This document shows, piece by piece, positions 1 to 6,019 of a stretch of 26,816 nt of DNA (the first letter of the stretch is position 1; the number at the start of each line of letters is the position of its first letter). A program made the position numbers and the translations under genes. Source of the stretch: an uncultured Bacteroidia bacterium (GTDB lineage: Bacteria; Bacteroidota; Bacteroidia; Bacteroidales; CAJPTX01); the NCBI GenBank assembly GCA_938038735.1, contig CALHSW010000063.1, positions 1 to 26,816 on the forward strand, read 5' to 3'. Under the pieces are notes generated by a model. That model did no database searches, was not told the origin of the DNA, and was given only the letters and a program-made list of their open reading frames with translations.

Positions 1-424
1 GGGGGTGACCGATGCGCAGACGACGGATGCCAACGGCGAGGCGAAGTTTGAGGGGCTGGAAGTTGACAAGGAGTACAGCTACACGGTGAGCAAGAACGAC
101 TACACCCCGAAGAGCGCCAAGGTGACGCTGACGGCCGACCTGCCGCCGGTGGAGGTGACGCTTGAGAAGACGACGCAGCCGACAACGGCCACGCTGGCGT
201 TCGTGGTGAAGGATGCGAATGGCTTCGTGGAGGGCGCGAGCGTGAAGATCGAGGGGGTGACCGATGCGCAGACGACGGATGCCAACGGCGAGGCGAAGTT
301 TGAGGGGTTGACGGTTGACAAGGAGTACAGCTACACGGTGAGCAAGGAGGACTACAAAGATGCCAAGGGCAGCACTGAGACGCTAACGGCCGACCTGCCG
401 CCGGTGAAAGTGACGCTTGAGAAG
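1..424 (+). repeat. Coding tandem repeat, 252-bp period
   Basis: Bases 1-55 and 253-307 are identical, and long further stretches match at the same 252-bp offset (for example 63-95 with 315-347). The unit equals 84 codons, so copy number can change without a frameshift. The third unit (about 425-670) is recognisable only at the protein level. The array probably continues left of the window. Confidence 0.85.
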
Positions 425-940
425 TCTGTACCGCAGCCGACAACGGTAATCTTAACGTTCGAGGTGAAGGATGAGGCGGGCCAGGCGGTCCAGGATGCCA
501 CGGTGCAGATTGCGAACCTAGAGAAGAAGACGGATGGTGCTGGGGTTGCGAAGTGTGAGATAGAGCTGAGCAACAAGGAAACGAGCTACGTGGTGACGAA
601 AACGGGCTATAAGAAGTACACCCGCTTCGTAACACCCACGAGCAACCAGACGATATCCGTGCAGCTAGAGAGGGAAACGACGCCGGTGGAGTCTGTGGCT
701 CTGAGCGTGGTGGCGCTGCGGCCGAACCCAGCGTCTACGATACTCCTCGTAGACAATGCGGCGGAGGTAGAGCGGGTGTCGGTGATTTCGTTGCGCGGCG
801 TAACGTTGCTCCGCCAGGAGAATGCGGTGGGCGAGGCGACGGTGCGTATTGATGTGTCGAGCTTGGCTGAGGGGATGTACCTGTTGAGGGTAGAGGCCGC
901 GGGGATGAGCCGAGCGATACCATTTGCCGTGGAGCGATAG
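2..940 (+). CDS. T9SS-secreted surface protein with tandem regulatory-like repeats (5' partial)
   Basis: The reading frame is open at the left edge (codons from base 2), so only the C-terminal part is present; the GTG at base 5 is internal. Two beta-sandwich repeats of about 84 residues and a third diverged one lie in series. Each pairs a strand like TLAFVVKDANG with a T/DANGEAKFEGL core and ends near ADLPPVxVTLEK, as in CnaB or carboxypeptidase-regulatory-like domains. The last ~80 residues (LRPNPAS near the start, GMYLLRVE near the end) form a type A T9SS C-terminal sorting domain, which is known to direct export through the outer membrane and attachment or release at the surface. The protein is therefore very likely extracellular, perhaps an adhesin or a stalk for a missing N-terminal catalytic domain. 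A strong terminator follows. Confidence 0.85.
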   Translation, partial: GVTDAQTTDANGEAKFEGLEVDKEYSYTVSKNDYTPKSAKVTLTADLPPVEVTLEKTTQPTTATLAFVVKDANGFVEGASVKIEGVTDAQTTDANGEAKFEGLTVDKEYSYTVSKEDYKDAKGSTETLTADLPPVKVTLEKSVPQPTTVILTFEVKDEAGQAVQDATVQIANLEKKTDGAGVAKCEIELSNKETSYVVTKTGYKKYTRFVTPTSNQTISVQLERETTPVESVALSVVALRPNPASTILLVDNAAEVERVSVISLRGVTLLRQENAVGEATVRIDVSSLAEGMYLLRVEAAGMSRAIPFAVER

Positions 941-1003
941 TCATGTTTTTCCGTCCATGGGGCTGGAAGAGAGCTAAGAGCTGACGGCGTTCAGCAGTGA
1001 GTA

Positions 1004-1034
1004 AGAGGCGGGGTAAACAACCCCGCCTCTTTTA
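1004..1034 (+). terminator. Intrinsic terminator after the surface protein
   Basis: A perfect 10-bp GC-rich stem (1004-1013 with 1021-1030) closes a 7-nt loop and is followed by TTTATT. It sits 63 bp after the stop codon and ends the surface-protein transcript. Confidence 0.85.
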
Positions 1035-1137
1035 TTGTGCCATGCGTTCAACACGGTAAGCCATAGGGCGGTACGTAATTTCTATGCGAGTTGTGGCGGT
1101 GGTGCAGGAGTGCATGCGGAGGCGTTGATGTGTGCAA

Positions 1138-1240
1138 GGTCATGCGGGTCAGTCTTTCAGACTGGATTGCCTTTCAGGCAAGAATCCGGGGGTCTAAAGA
1201 CCCCCGGCTATTGAGAGACCGTCCTGCGGATGGGGCTGCA
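1138..1240 (+). repeat. Modular hairpin element, copy A
   Basis: Four hairpins stand in a row: CAGTCT-TTC-AGACTG (1150-1164), TTGCCT-TTC-AGGCAA (1167-1181), a 10-bp stem with a 2-nt loop (1186-1207) and CCGTCC-TGC-GGATGG (1219-1233). A copy of identical length lies at 26074-26176, with about 10 differences in 103 bp and no indel. There is no coding sense. It resembles REP/BIME or MITE-type intergenic repeats, but I cannot name a family. Confidence 0.85.
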
Positions 1241-1256
1241 GGGCGCAGGTTATGCC

Positions 1257-1461
1257 GGCGTTGCGTGCAGGTTTATGCGGGTTTAAATCGGCATTGCGGC
1301 AGGGGGTGAATGACCGTTGCGGCAACAAAATAATGCGCCAGACCATGGTCGCTGTATGTTGCGAAATGTTGGAGCGGGTATCTGCAGTTGCGCACGCTAT
1401 TGCAAACGCTGAAAATTAAAAGGGTGCGGCGTAGCCGCTGCGTTTTCCGTCCGCAGGACGG
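1257..1461 (+). repeat. 205-bp direct repeat, copy 1
   Basis: It matches 1537-1741 at a 280-bp offset with three substitutions (1392, 1419, 1454). Inside are the 10-bp palindrome GACCATGGTC (1341-1350), the small hairpin GCGGC-GTA-GCCGC, and at the end CCGTCC-GCA-GGACGG, which belongs to the same style of triloop hairpin as the modular element. No open frame is shared in a protein-like way. Confidence 0.9.
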
Positions 1462-1536
1462 AGCTGCAAGGGCAGCGAAAATTTATGCGGTTAATTAGGA
1501 GGGGGCATTGCATGCAGATTGATGCGGATTTTTGAG

Positions 1537-1741
1537 GGCGTTGCGTGCAGGTTTATGCGGGTTTAAATCGGCATTGCGGCAGGGGGTGAATGACCGTTGC
1601 GGCAACAAAATAATGCGCCAGACCATGGTCGCTGTATGTTGCGAAATGTTGGAGCGGGTATCTGCAGTTGCTCACGCTATTGCAAACGCTGAAAATTAGA
1701 AGGGTGCGGCGTAGCCGCTGCGTTTTCCGTCCGTAGGACGG
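1537..1741 (+). repeat. 205-bp direct repeat, copy 2
   Basis: Near-identical to 1257-1461. Its terminal hairpin CCGTCC-GTA-GGACGG (1727-1741) doubles as the first hairpin of the inverted modular element that follows. The 75 bp between the two copies (1462-1536) is unique. Confidence 0.9.
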
Positions 1742-1817
1742 TCTTTGAATAGCCGGGGGTTTTCAACCCCCCGGTCCCTTTGCCCCATAGGGCAAAAGCA
1801 GTCTGAAAGACTGACCC
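1727..1817 (-). repeat. Modular hairpin element, inverted copy C
   Basis: Read on the minus strand this gives the same order of hairpins as copy A: CAGTCT/AGACTG (1799-1813), a second hairpin, the CCGGGGGTT stem (1753-1774), the CTATT link and CCGTCC/GGACGG (1727-1741). The second hairpin is different in sequence: TTTGCCC-CATA-GGGCAAA (1779-1796) replaces TTGCCT/AGGCAA. Swapping one stem while keeping the others shows that the element is modular. Confidence 0.8.
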
Positions 1818-1879
1818 TGGCGGCATATTGCATGCGTAAAATCAATGTGGGAAATAGGATAGCTGCGTGGGTCTGCCCC

Positions 1880-1924
1880 ATTGAGAGGCCGTCCTTCGGA
1901 TGGGGCTGCATGGGCGCAGGTTAT
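1880..1924 (+). repeat. Modular hairpin element, partial copy D
   Basis: The stretch from ATTGAGAG through CCGTCC-TTC-GGATGG to GGGCGCAGGTTAT repeats the last module of copy A (about 1210-1253) and nothing of its first three hairpins. It ends about 30 bp from the stop of ribF. Confidence 0.7.
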
Positions 1925-1952
1925 ATGGGGGAGGCGGCGGTTATGCCATTCG

Positions 1953-2888
1953 CTACTCCTCTCTGCGCACCATCGCCACGTCGCGGGCGATCTGCTCGCT
2001 GAGGCTCTCAATGGAGGCGAAGCGGAGCTCGTTGCGCAGCTTACGGGAGAAGGCCACACCGAGCTTGCGGCCGTAAAGGTTCCCGCTGAAGTCAAGGAGG
2101 TGTGCCTCGATGGAGGTGGTGCCCTCGGCATCCACGGTGGGGCGTGTTCCCACGTTGATGACCGCCTTGTAGCGCACCTCGGGACGGCAGTCGCCGATGA
2201 CGCAGTATCCGCTGTATACGCCGTGCCCCGGGAGCAGCTGCCAACCGCTGCGGGGCTTGATGTTGGCGGTAGGGAAGCCGATGGTGCGACCGATTTGATG
2301 GCCGGCCACAACGCTACCATTGAAAAGGAAGCTGCGGCCGAGGTAGCGTTCGGCGAGAGCCATGTCGCCACTGGCGATGGTGGTGCGCACGAGGGTAGAG
2401 CTTAGCTCATGTCGCTCGCAGCTGATGGCCTCCCCCAGGAAGGCATCGAAGCCGTGGGTCTTTGCAAATTGCGAGAGGAGTGCGTAGTCCCCCGCACCCT
2501 TGTGGCCGTAACGGTGGTCATAGCCTATGAAAACGGCTTGCGGCTTGATTTTGTCATACAGTATTGTTTGCAGAAACGCCTCGGGCTCAAGCTGCGACTG
2601 CTCCATGGTGAAGTCAAGCACCACGGCGGCATCAATTCCCATGCGGTCAAGGAGTTCTAGCTTGTAGTCAAGGTCGTTGATGAGTCGGAAGGTTTGGGGT
2701 TCCAGCCCGAGTACAATGCGGGGGTGGGGCCACATGGTGAAGACCACGGCGGGGCAGCCCCGCTTGGCGGCCTCACGCTTCACGCGTTCGAGAAGGTATT
2801 GATGGCCAAGATGAACGCCGTCGAAAAAGCCCATGGTGAGCACCGCGCCGGGCGTGTGCCAGTGGTCAAGATTTCTGCAAACTTCCAT
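1953..2888 (-). CDS. ribF: Bifunctional riboflavin kinase / FAD synthetase
   Basis: The 311-aa protein phosphorylates riboflavin to FMN and adenylylates FMN to FAD in the cytoplasm. The N-terminal FAD synthetase domain (about 1-160) has GFFDGVHLGH at 20-29 with the nucleotidyl-transfer HLGH, plus SSTLVR at 163-168. The C-terminal riboflavin kinase domain (about 180-305) has GFPTANI at 204-210 and the YKAVINVGTRPT strand. Length is normal for the family. It is the last gene of a minus-strand group, 30 bp after the porV2-like gene, so it is probably co-transcribed. The start ATG has no clear Shine-Dalgarno, which is common in Bacteroidota. The repeat-rich gap lies just downstream. Confidence 0.96.
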   Translation of the reverse strand: MEVCRNLDHWHTPGAVLTMGFFDGVHLGHQYLLERVKREAAKRGCPAVVFTMWPHPRIVLGLEPQTFRLINDLDYKLELLDRMGIDAAVVLDFTMEQSQLEPEAFLQTILYDKIKPQAVFIGYDHRYGHKGAGDYALLSQFAKTHGFDAFLGEAISCERHELSSTLVRTTIASGDMALAERYLGRSFLFNGSVVAGHQIGRTIGFPTANIKPRSGWQLLPGHGVYSGYCVIGDCRPEVRYKAVINVGTRPTVDAEGTTSIEAHLLDFSGNLYGRKLGVAFSRKLRNELRFASIESLSEQIARDVAMVRREE

Positions 2889-2918
2889 GATGCGACATTG
2901 CTAGAGTAAAGGATGGTG

Positions 2919-4016
2919 CTACCTGCCGAATTGGCAAGCGAGCGTGACGAGATGGTTGTACAGAAGGCTTTCGCCGAGAAGGGGCATGGAGAAGGCGTAG
3001 TCGAGCCGCCAGCCCCAGGCGCTAACGCCAAGCCCCGCGGAGGGGGTGGCGGTGAAGCTCCGTTTATTCCTTGGGGCATCAACCATTTGGAATTGGCGTG
3101 CGCCGAGGCGTAGCTCGAAGATGTTTCGCCAGCCCCACGCAAAGCCCACGCTGGGGTCAAGGCCGAAGGTGCGCCCGGCGAGCAGCACGTGGGGGCGGCC
3201 GTCGGTGGTGATAGTGGCGGAAAGGCCGAAGTGGAGGTAATGCCCCTTCTTTAGCGGTACTTTTTGTCCCCAGCCTAACTCCGCGGAGGGGAGTGTGAGT
3301 TCAAAGGCGCGGGGCGGGGAGGTGTTGAAGGTGGAGTCCGCCACGGTGATTTGGAGTCTATCGGAGTTGATGAACCAGCCGTTAAAGGTGGAGGTTACAT
3401 CGCGTAGGGTGAGGGCGAGACCCCACAGGGGGCGTTGGTAGGCGAGGGCGAGGTCAAAGCCCACGCCGAAGGCGTTGGCGAAGGGTCCGATGTTTCGGTA
3501 GATGAGCTTGGCGTGGCCGCCAATAGAGAGTCCCTCCGCGGGAAGCGTGTGGGCGTAGGAGAGGTGCAGCGCGTAGTCGGCGGCGTTGAATCGGGTGATG
3601 CGGGTGTAGTCCTCCGTGCCGTCTGGTGCGCGCCAGTCAAGGGTGTTCTGAATGCCGGGTACGCCGAAACGTACGAGGGAAGCTCCCAGCGCGCTGGCGG
3701 AGTCAAGTCGGTAGGCGTAGGAGAGGTACTCCAGGTTGGCCATGCCGGAGAAGGTGGAGGCGAAGGAGAATGACGCCGCGTGGCGAGAGGAGAGGCTGGT
3801 GAGCGCAGCGGGGTTGCGCCGTTCGGCGCCGGGGTGGTAGGGCAGAGCGATTGCGGCGCGGCCAAAGGCCTCATCGGTGGCATCGAGGCTCACGGAGAGG
3901 AAGGCATTGCTGAAGGAGGGTGGCTCGTAGGCGCGGAGGGGCTGGGGCGTAATGAGTAGCAGCACGAGCAGCGCAAGGGCGAGTTGGGGGAAAAACGTTG
4001 CGGGGCGTAGCTGCAT
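2919..4016 (-). CDS. porV2: PorV/PorQ-family outer-membrane protein, PorV2-like (T9SS)
   Basis: The 365-aa protein has a signal peptide (LALALLVLLLITPQPLRA, about residues 11-28) and a FadL-like beta-barrel pattern. Family landmarks I recognise are SFSNAFLS at the mature N-terminus, RRNPAALTSL, LVRFGVPGIQNT, RFNAADYALHLSYAHTLP, LRDVTSTFNGW and LTLPSAELGWG. These match the PorV2 type of protein better than PorV itself or PorQ, but the boundary is from memory. PorV-family proteins shuttle or anchor T9SS cargo at the outer membrane. The start lies 4 bp after the exonuclease stop, so the two are surely in one operon. The coding strand is C-rich because the plus strand is G-rich here. Confidence 0.82.
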   Translation of the reverse strand: MQLRPATFFPQLALALLVLLLITPQPLRAYEPPSFSNAFLSVSLDATDEAFGRAAIALPYHPGAERRNPAALTSLSSRHAASFSFASTFSGMANLEYLSYAYRLDSASALGASLVRFGVPGIQNTLDWRAPDGTEDYTRITRFNAADYALHLSYAHTLPAEGLSIGGHAKLIYRNIGPFANAFGVGFDLALAYQRPLWGLALTLRDVTSTFNGWFINSDRLQITVADSTFNTSPPRAFELTLPSAELGWGQKVPLKKGHYLHFGLSATITTDGRPHVLLAGRTFGLDPSVGFAWGWRNIFELRLGARQFQMVDAPRNKRSFTATPSAGLGVSAWGWRLDYAFSMPLLGESLLYNHLVTLACQFGR

Positions 4017-4020
4017 ATCG

Positions 4021-4638
4021 CTATTTCATTAGGGGCTTCCGCCTAGAGGCGTTGAGGAGCTCCTGCAGGCGGGGGTGGTGGTAGAGCCTGTAGCAGATCC
4101 AAGCGTCGGTGGCAGCGTAGGTTTGCTGCGCCTCGGTGAGAATGTCGTTTTCCCAGTTAGAGAGCTGCTGCCGCTTCGAGACTCGCATGCCGAGTAGGCG
4201 TTCGCTCATTTTGCGTACGCTGCGCTCCTCAATGCCGAGCTTCTGCATGGCGGATTGCAGCTCGAAGAAGCCGCGCGGCGTGAAGGGGGCTAGCTCATGG
4301 AGCCGCAGGCTGTCATCACGTAGCGAGGCCCCTATTTTTATAGGGGTCTTGCTTTCAAGCAAAGCAACGATTGATGGCTGCAAGCCCACCTTGCAGGTGC
4401 GCACGAGCCACGCCTTGCTGTCGGTGGCGAATTGGATAAGCGCCACATCGTGCTTTTCGCCCCGCTTGAAGCTGGGGCGGGACTCCGTGTCAAACCCCAC
4501 CACGGGGAGCTGCGCGATTTCTGCCGTGGCTTGCTGGAGCAGCTCGGGGGAGTCAACCACCACGATGTCGCCCTCGAAGCGCGCCATGGGCAGCTCTTCA
4601 GAGGAGCTGTTGCTAGTTGCTGACGAATTGGTATTCAT
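4021..4638 (-). CDS. 3'-5' exonuclease, DEDDy (DnaQ-like/WRN-type)
   Basis: The 205-aa protein has the three exonuclease motifs: Exo I FDTES (D50, E52), Exo II around D108/D109, and Exo III YAATD (Y174, D178), where the Tyr marks the DEDDy subclass. It probably removes nucleotides from DNA or RNA 3' ends; the substrate cannot be told. The ELPMARFEG segment at 15-23 resembles the conserved N-terminus of Bacteroidota relatives, so the first ATG (4636-4638) is preferred over M18. The gene heads a minus-strand unit with the porV2-like gene and ribF and is divergent from the methyltransferase. Confidence 0.88.
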   Translation of the reverse strand: MNTNSSATSNSSSEELPMARFEGDIVVVDSPELLQQATAEIAQLPVVGFDTESRPSFKRGEKHDVALIQFATDSKAWLVRTCKVGLQPSIVALLESKTPIKIGASLRDDSLRLHELAPFTPRGFFELQSAMQKLGIEERSVRKMSERLLGMRVSKRQQLSNWENDILTEAQQTYAATDAWICYRLYHHPRLQELLNASRRKPLMK

Positions 4639-4642
4639 GCTG

Positions 4643-4650
4643 CAAAGGTA
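4643..4650 (-). promoter_or_regulatory. Candidate -7 box for the exonuclease-porV2-ribF unit
   Basis: Minus-strand TACCTTTG fits the Bacteroidota -7 consensus TAnnTTTG exactly. It ends 4 bp before the exonuclease ATG, which would give an almost leaderless transcript. No convincing -33 TTTG stands at the expected distance. Confidence 0.45.
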
Positions 4651-4684
4651 GGGAAAGAAGGGGATAAAATCGCACCGCTTTTGC

Positions 4685-4692
4685 TACCTTCG
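4685..4692 (+). promoter_or_regulatory. Possible -7 box for the methyltransferase
   Basis: TACCTTCG differs by one base from TAnnTTTG and lies 40 bp before the methyltransferase ATG. It is the best candidate in the 94-bp divergent gap, but no -33 element is visible. Confidence 0.3.
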
Positions 4693-4732
4693 CGGATGCG
4701 TGGGGTGGACCGAAGTACTTTAACGATAGAGA

Positions 4733-5764
4733 ATGGGGAAGCGTAGAGGGTATGTGGAGCGCATAAATGGGCTGTTGCAGCCGGGCGAATCGGCGGGGCT
4801 GATGGTGCTAGACCTCTTCGCGGGGTGCGGCGGGCTATCGCTTGGATTTGAGGCGGCGGGCTTTTCCACCGTAGGCTACGAAAAGGTGCCCGCGGCGGCT
4901 GCAACCTACGGGCGAAATTTGCAAGGAGAATGCGAGTGCGTGGAGCTCGGCGTGGGGCAGAGCTACCCGGACGCGGACGTTGTGATAGGCGGCCCGCCGT
5001 GCCAGCCGTTCAGCGTGCGCGGATTGCAGCGGGGCATGGAAGATGCGCGCGATGGTTTTCCTATTTTTATCGATGCGGTGCGGCGGGTGCAGCCGAGAAT
5101 GTTTCTATTTGAGAATGTTAGCAATCTGTTCAAACGGCATCGGTGGTATCTCGATCGGATCCTTTCGGAGCTGCGCAGCTTGGGGTACTACGTTAGGTAT
5201 GAGTGCTTGAATGCGGTGCATTATGGGGTTCCGCAGAGCCGTGAGCGGCTTATTGTGGTGGGCTATAGGGGTGCATACGCATTTCCGCAGTGGGAGCTGC
5301 CGGGCAGCACGGTGGGTGATGCGATAGGCGATACGATGCAGCGAGAGGTGGAGGGGAGTCGTATCCTTACCCCAGCGCAGGATGCGTACATCGCACGCTA
5401 CGAGAAGGCGTCAGCCTGCATAAATCCGCGCGATTTGTACCCTGACCGTCCTGCGAGAACGCTCACCTGCAGGAATCTTGCGGGGGCTACGAGCGACATG
5501 CAGCGGGTGCGCATGGCGGATGGTAGGCGGAGGAGAATTGTGGTGCGTGAGGCGGCACGGCTGCAAAGCTTCCCGGATTGGTTTGTTTTTGAGGGGAGCG
5601 AGACGGAGCAATTTACGCAGATTGGGAATGCGGTGCCCCCGCTGTTTGCCTACCATCTTGCGCAGTCGGTACGCTGCGCGCTGGAAACCCCCGACCATCC
5701 GCTAGAAAAGATTTTGGCGTGGAATGCAAGGATTAGGAGCACGATACGTGATGGGGTTTTGTAG
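4733..5764 (+). CDS. DNA (cytosine-5-)-methyltransferase
   Basis: The 343-aa enzyme transfers a methyl group from S-adenosylmethionine to C5 of cytosine in DNA. All core motifs are in order: I DLFAGCGG (27-34, SAM binding), IV GGPPCQPFS (86-94, catalytic C90), VI ENV (127-129), VIII QSRERL (168-173), then REAARLQSFP and QIGNAVPP near the C-terminus. The target-recognition region between motifs VIII and IX is short, and length is close to small enzymes such as M.HhaI. No restriction endonuclease, Vsr nuclease or specificity subunit is adjacent, so it appears solitary. The target sequence cannot be read from the protein. Confidence 0.95.
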   Translation: MGKRRGYVERINGLLQPGESAGLMVLDLFAGCGGLSLGFEAAGFSTVGYEKVPAAAATYGRNLQGECECVELGVGQSYPDADVVIGGPPCQPFSVRGLQRGMEDARDGFPIFIDAVRRVQPRMFLFENVSNLFKRHRWYLDRILSELRSLGYYVRYECLNAVHYGVPQSRERLIVVGYRGAYAFPQWELPGSTVGDAIGDTMQREVEGSRILTPAQDAYIARYEKASACINPRDLYPDRPARTLTCRNLAGATSDMQRVRMADGRRRRIVVREAARLQSFPDWFVFEGSETEQFTQIGNAVPPLFAYHLAQSVRCALETPDHPLEKILAWNARIRSTIRDGVL

Positions 5765-6019
5765 CGCAGGATGTAGCAAGATGCAGCATGAGGGCACGAT
5801 GGACAAGGCTCTGCACCTATGTTTGTAGGCTGGCTTACACCTTTAAGTGTAGAAAATATTTTTTATTGGAATGCTGGGGACCAAAAGCGTACGCCTAGCC
5901 ACTTTGGGCTGGCGTTTTGGCTAGCGTGGTATAATTCTTTAGCTTTGTGTGATTTTCTATCTGCTGCAGGTGGTGCAGAGAAATGGGAAGAGGGGCTTTA
6001 GTAGTGCATTTTTAGAGAG
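5765..6019. other. Intergenic gap with imperfect hairpin and ClC promoter
   Basis: An imperfect inverted repeat at about 5881-5920 (CCAAAA ... AGCC-ACTTTG-GGCT ... TTTTGG) may end the methyltransferase transcript. Its right arm overlaps the -33 box of the downstream promoter. A 60-codon open frame at 5819-6001 has no recognisable features and no ribosome site, so I do not call it. Confidence 0.4.
5916..5947 (+). promoter_or_regulatory. Bacteroidota-type promoter for the ClC gene
   Basis: TTTG (5916-5919) and TAGCTTTG (5940-5947) are separated by 20 bp, matching the TTTG-N19-21-TAnnTTTG consensus. Start of transcription near 5953 would give a leader of about 65 nt before the ATG at 6020. This is the clearest promoter in the window. 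Confidence 0.7.

Larger units (their letters stand above)
1035..1952. other. Gene-free gap made of hairpin repeats
   Basis: No reading frame here looks like a protein. Short open frames cross the repeats in several phases. Most of the gap consists of the repeat units listed separately (1138-1240, 1257-1461, 1537-1741, 1727-1817, 1880-1924). The intervals 1035-1137, 1462-1536 and 1925-1952 hold nothing I recognise. No tRNA, rRNA or CRISPR array was seen. Confidence 0.7.

Noticed and set aside
1257..1741. Possible CRISPR array in the repeat-rich gap
   Set aside because: There are only two 205-bp copies with a 75-bp gap, no short regularly spaced repeats, and no cas gene in the window.
1763..2405. 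Long open frames on both strands over the ribF 3' half (1763-2371 minus, 1881-2405 plus)
   Set aside because: Both overlap the well-supported ribF in other frames, have low-complexity translations and match no family; GC-rich DNA produces such shadows.
4733..5764. Restriction-modification system or phage-defence island around the methyltransferase
   Set aside because: Neighbours on both sides are housekeeping, secretion or transport genes; no nuclease, helicase or other defence gene is present.
5819..6001. 60-codon open frame between the methyltransferase and the ClC gene
   Set aside because: No ribosome site and no recognisable features, and it spans the ClC promoter and an inverted repeat.
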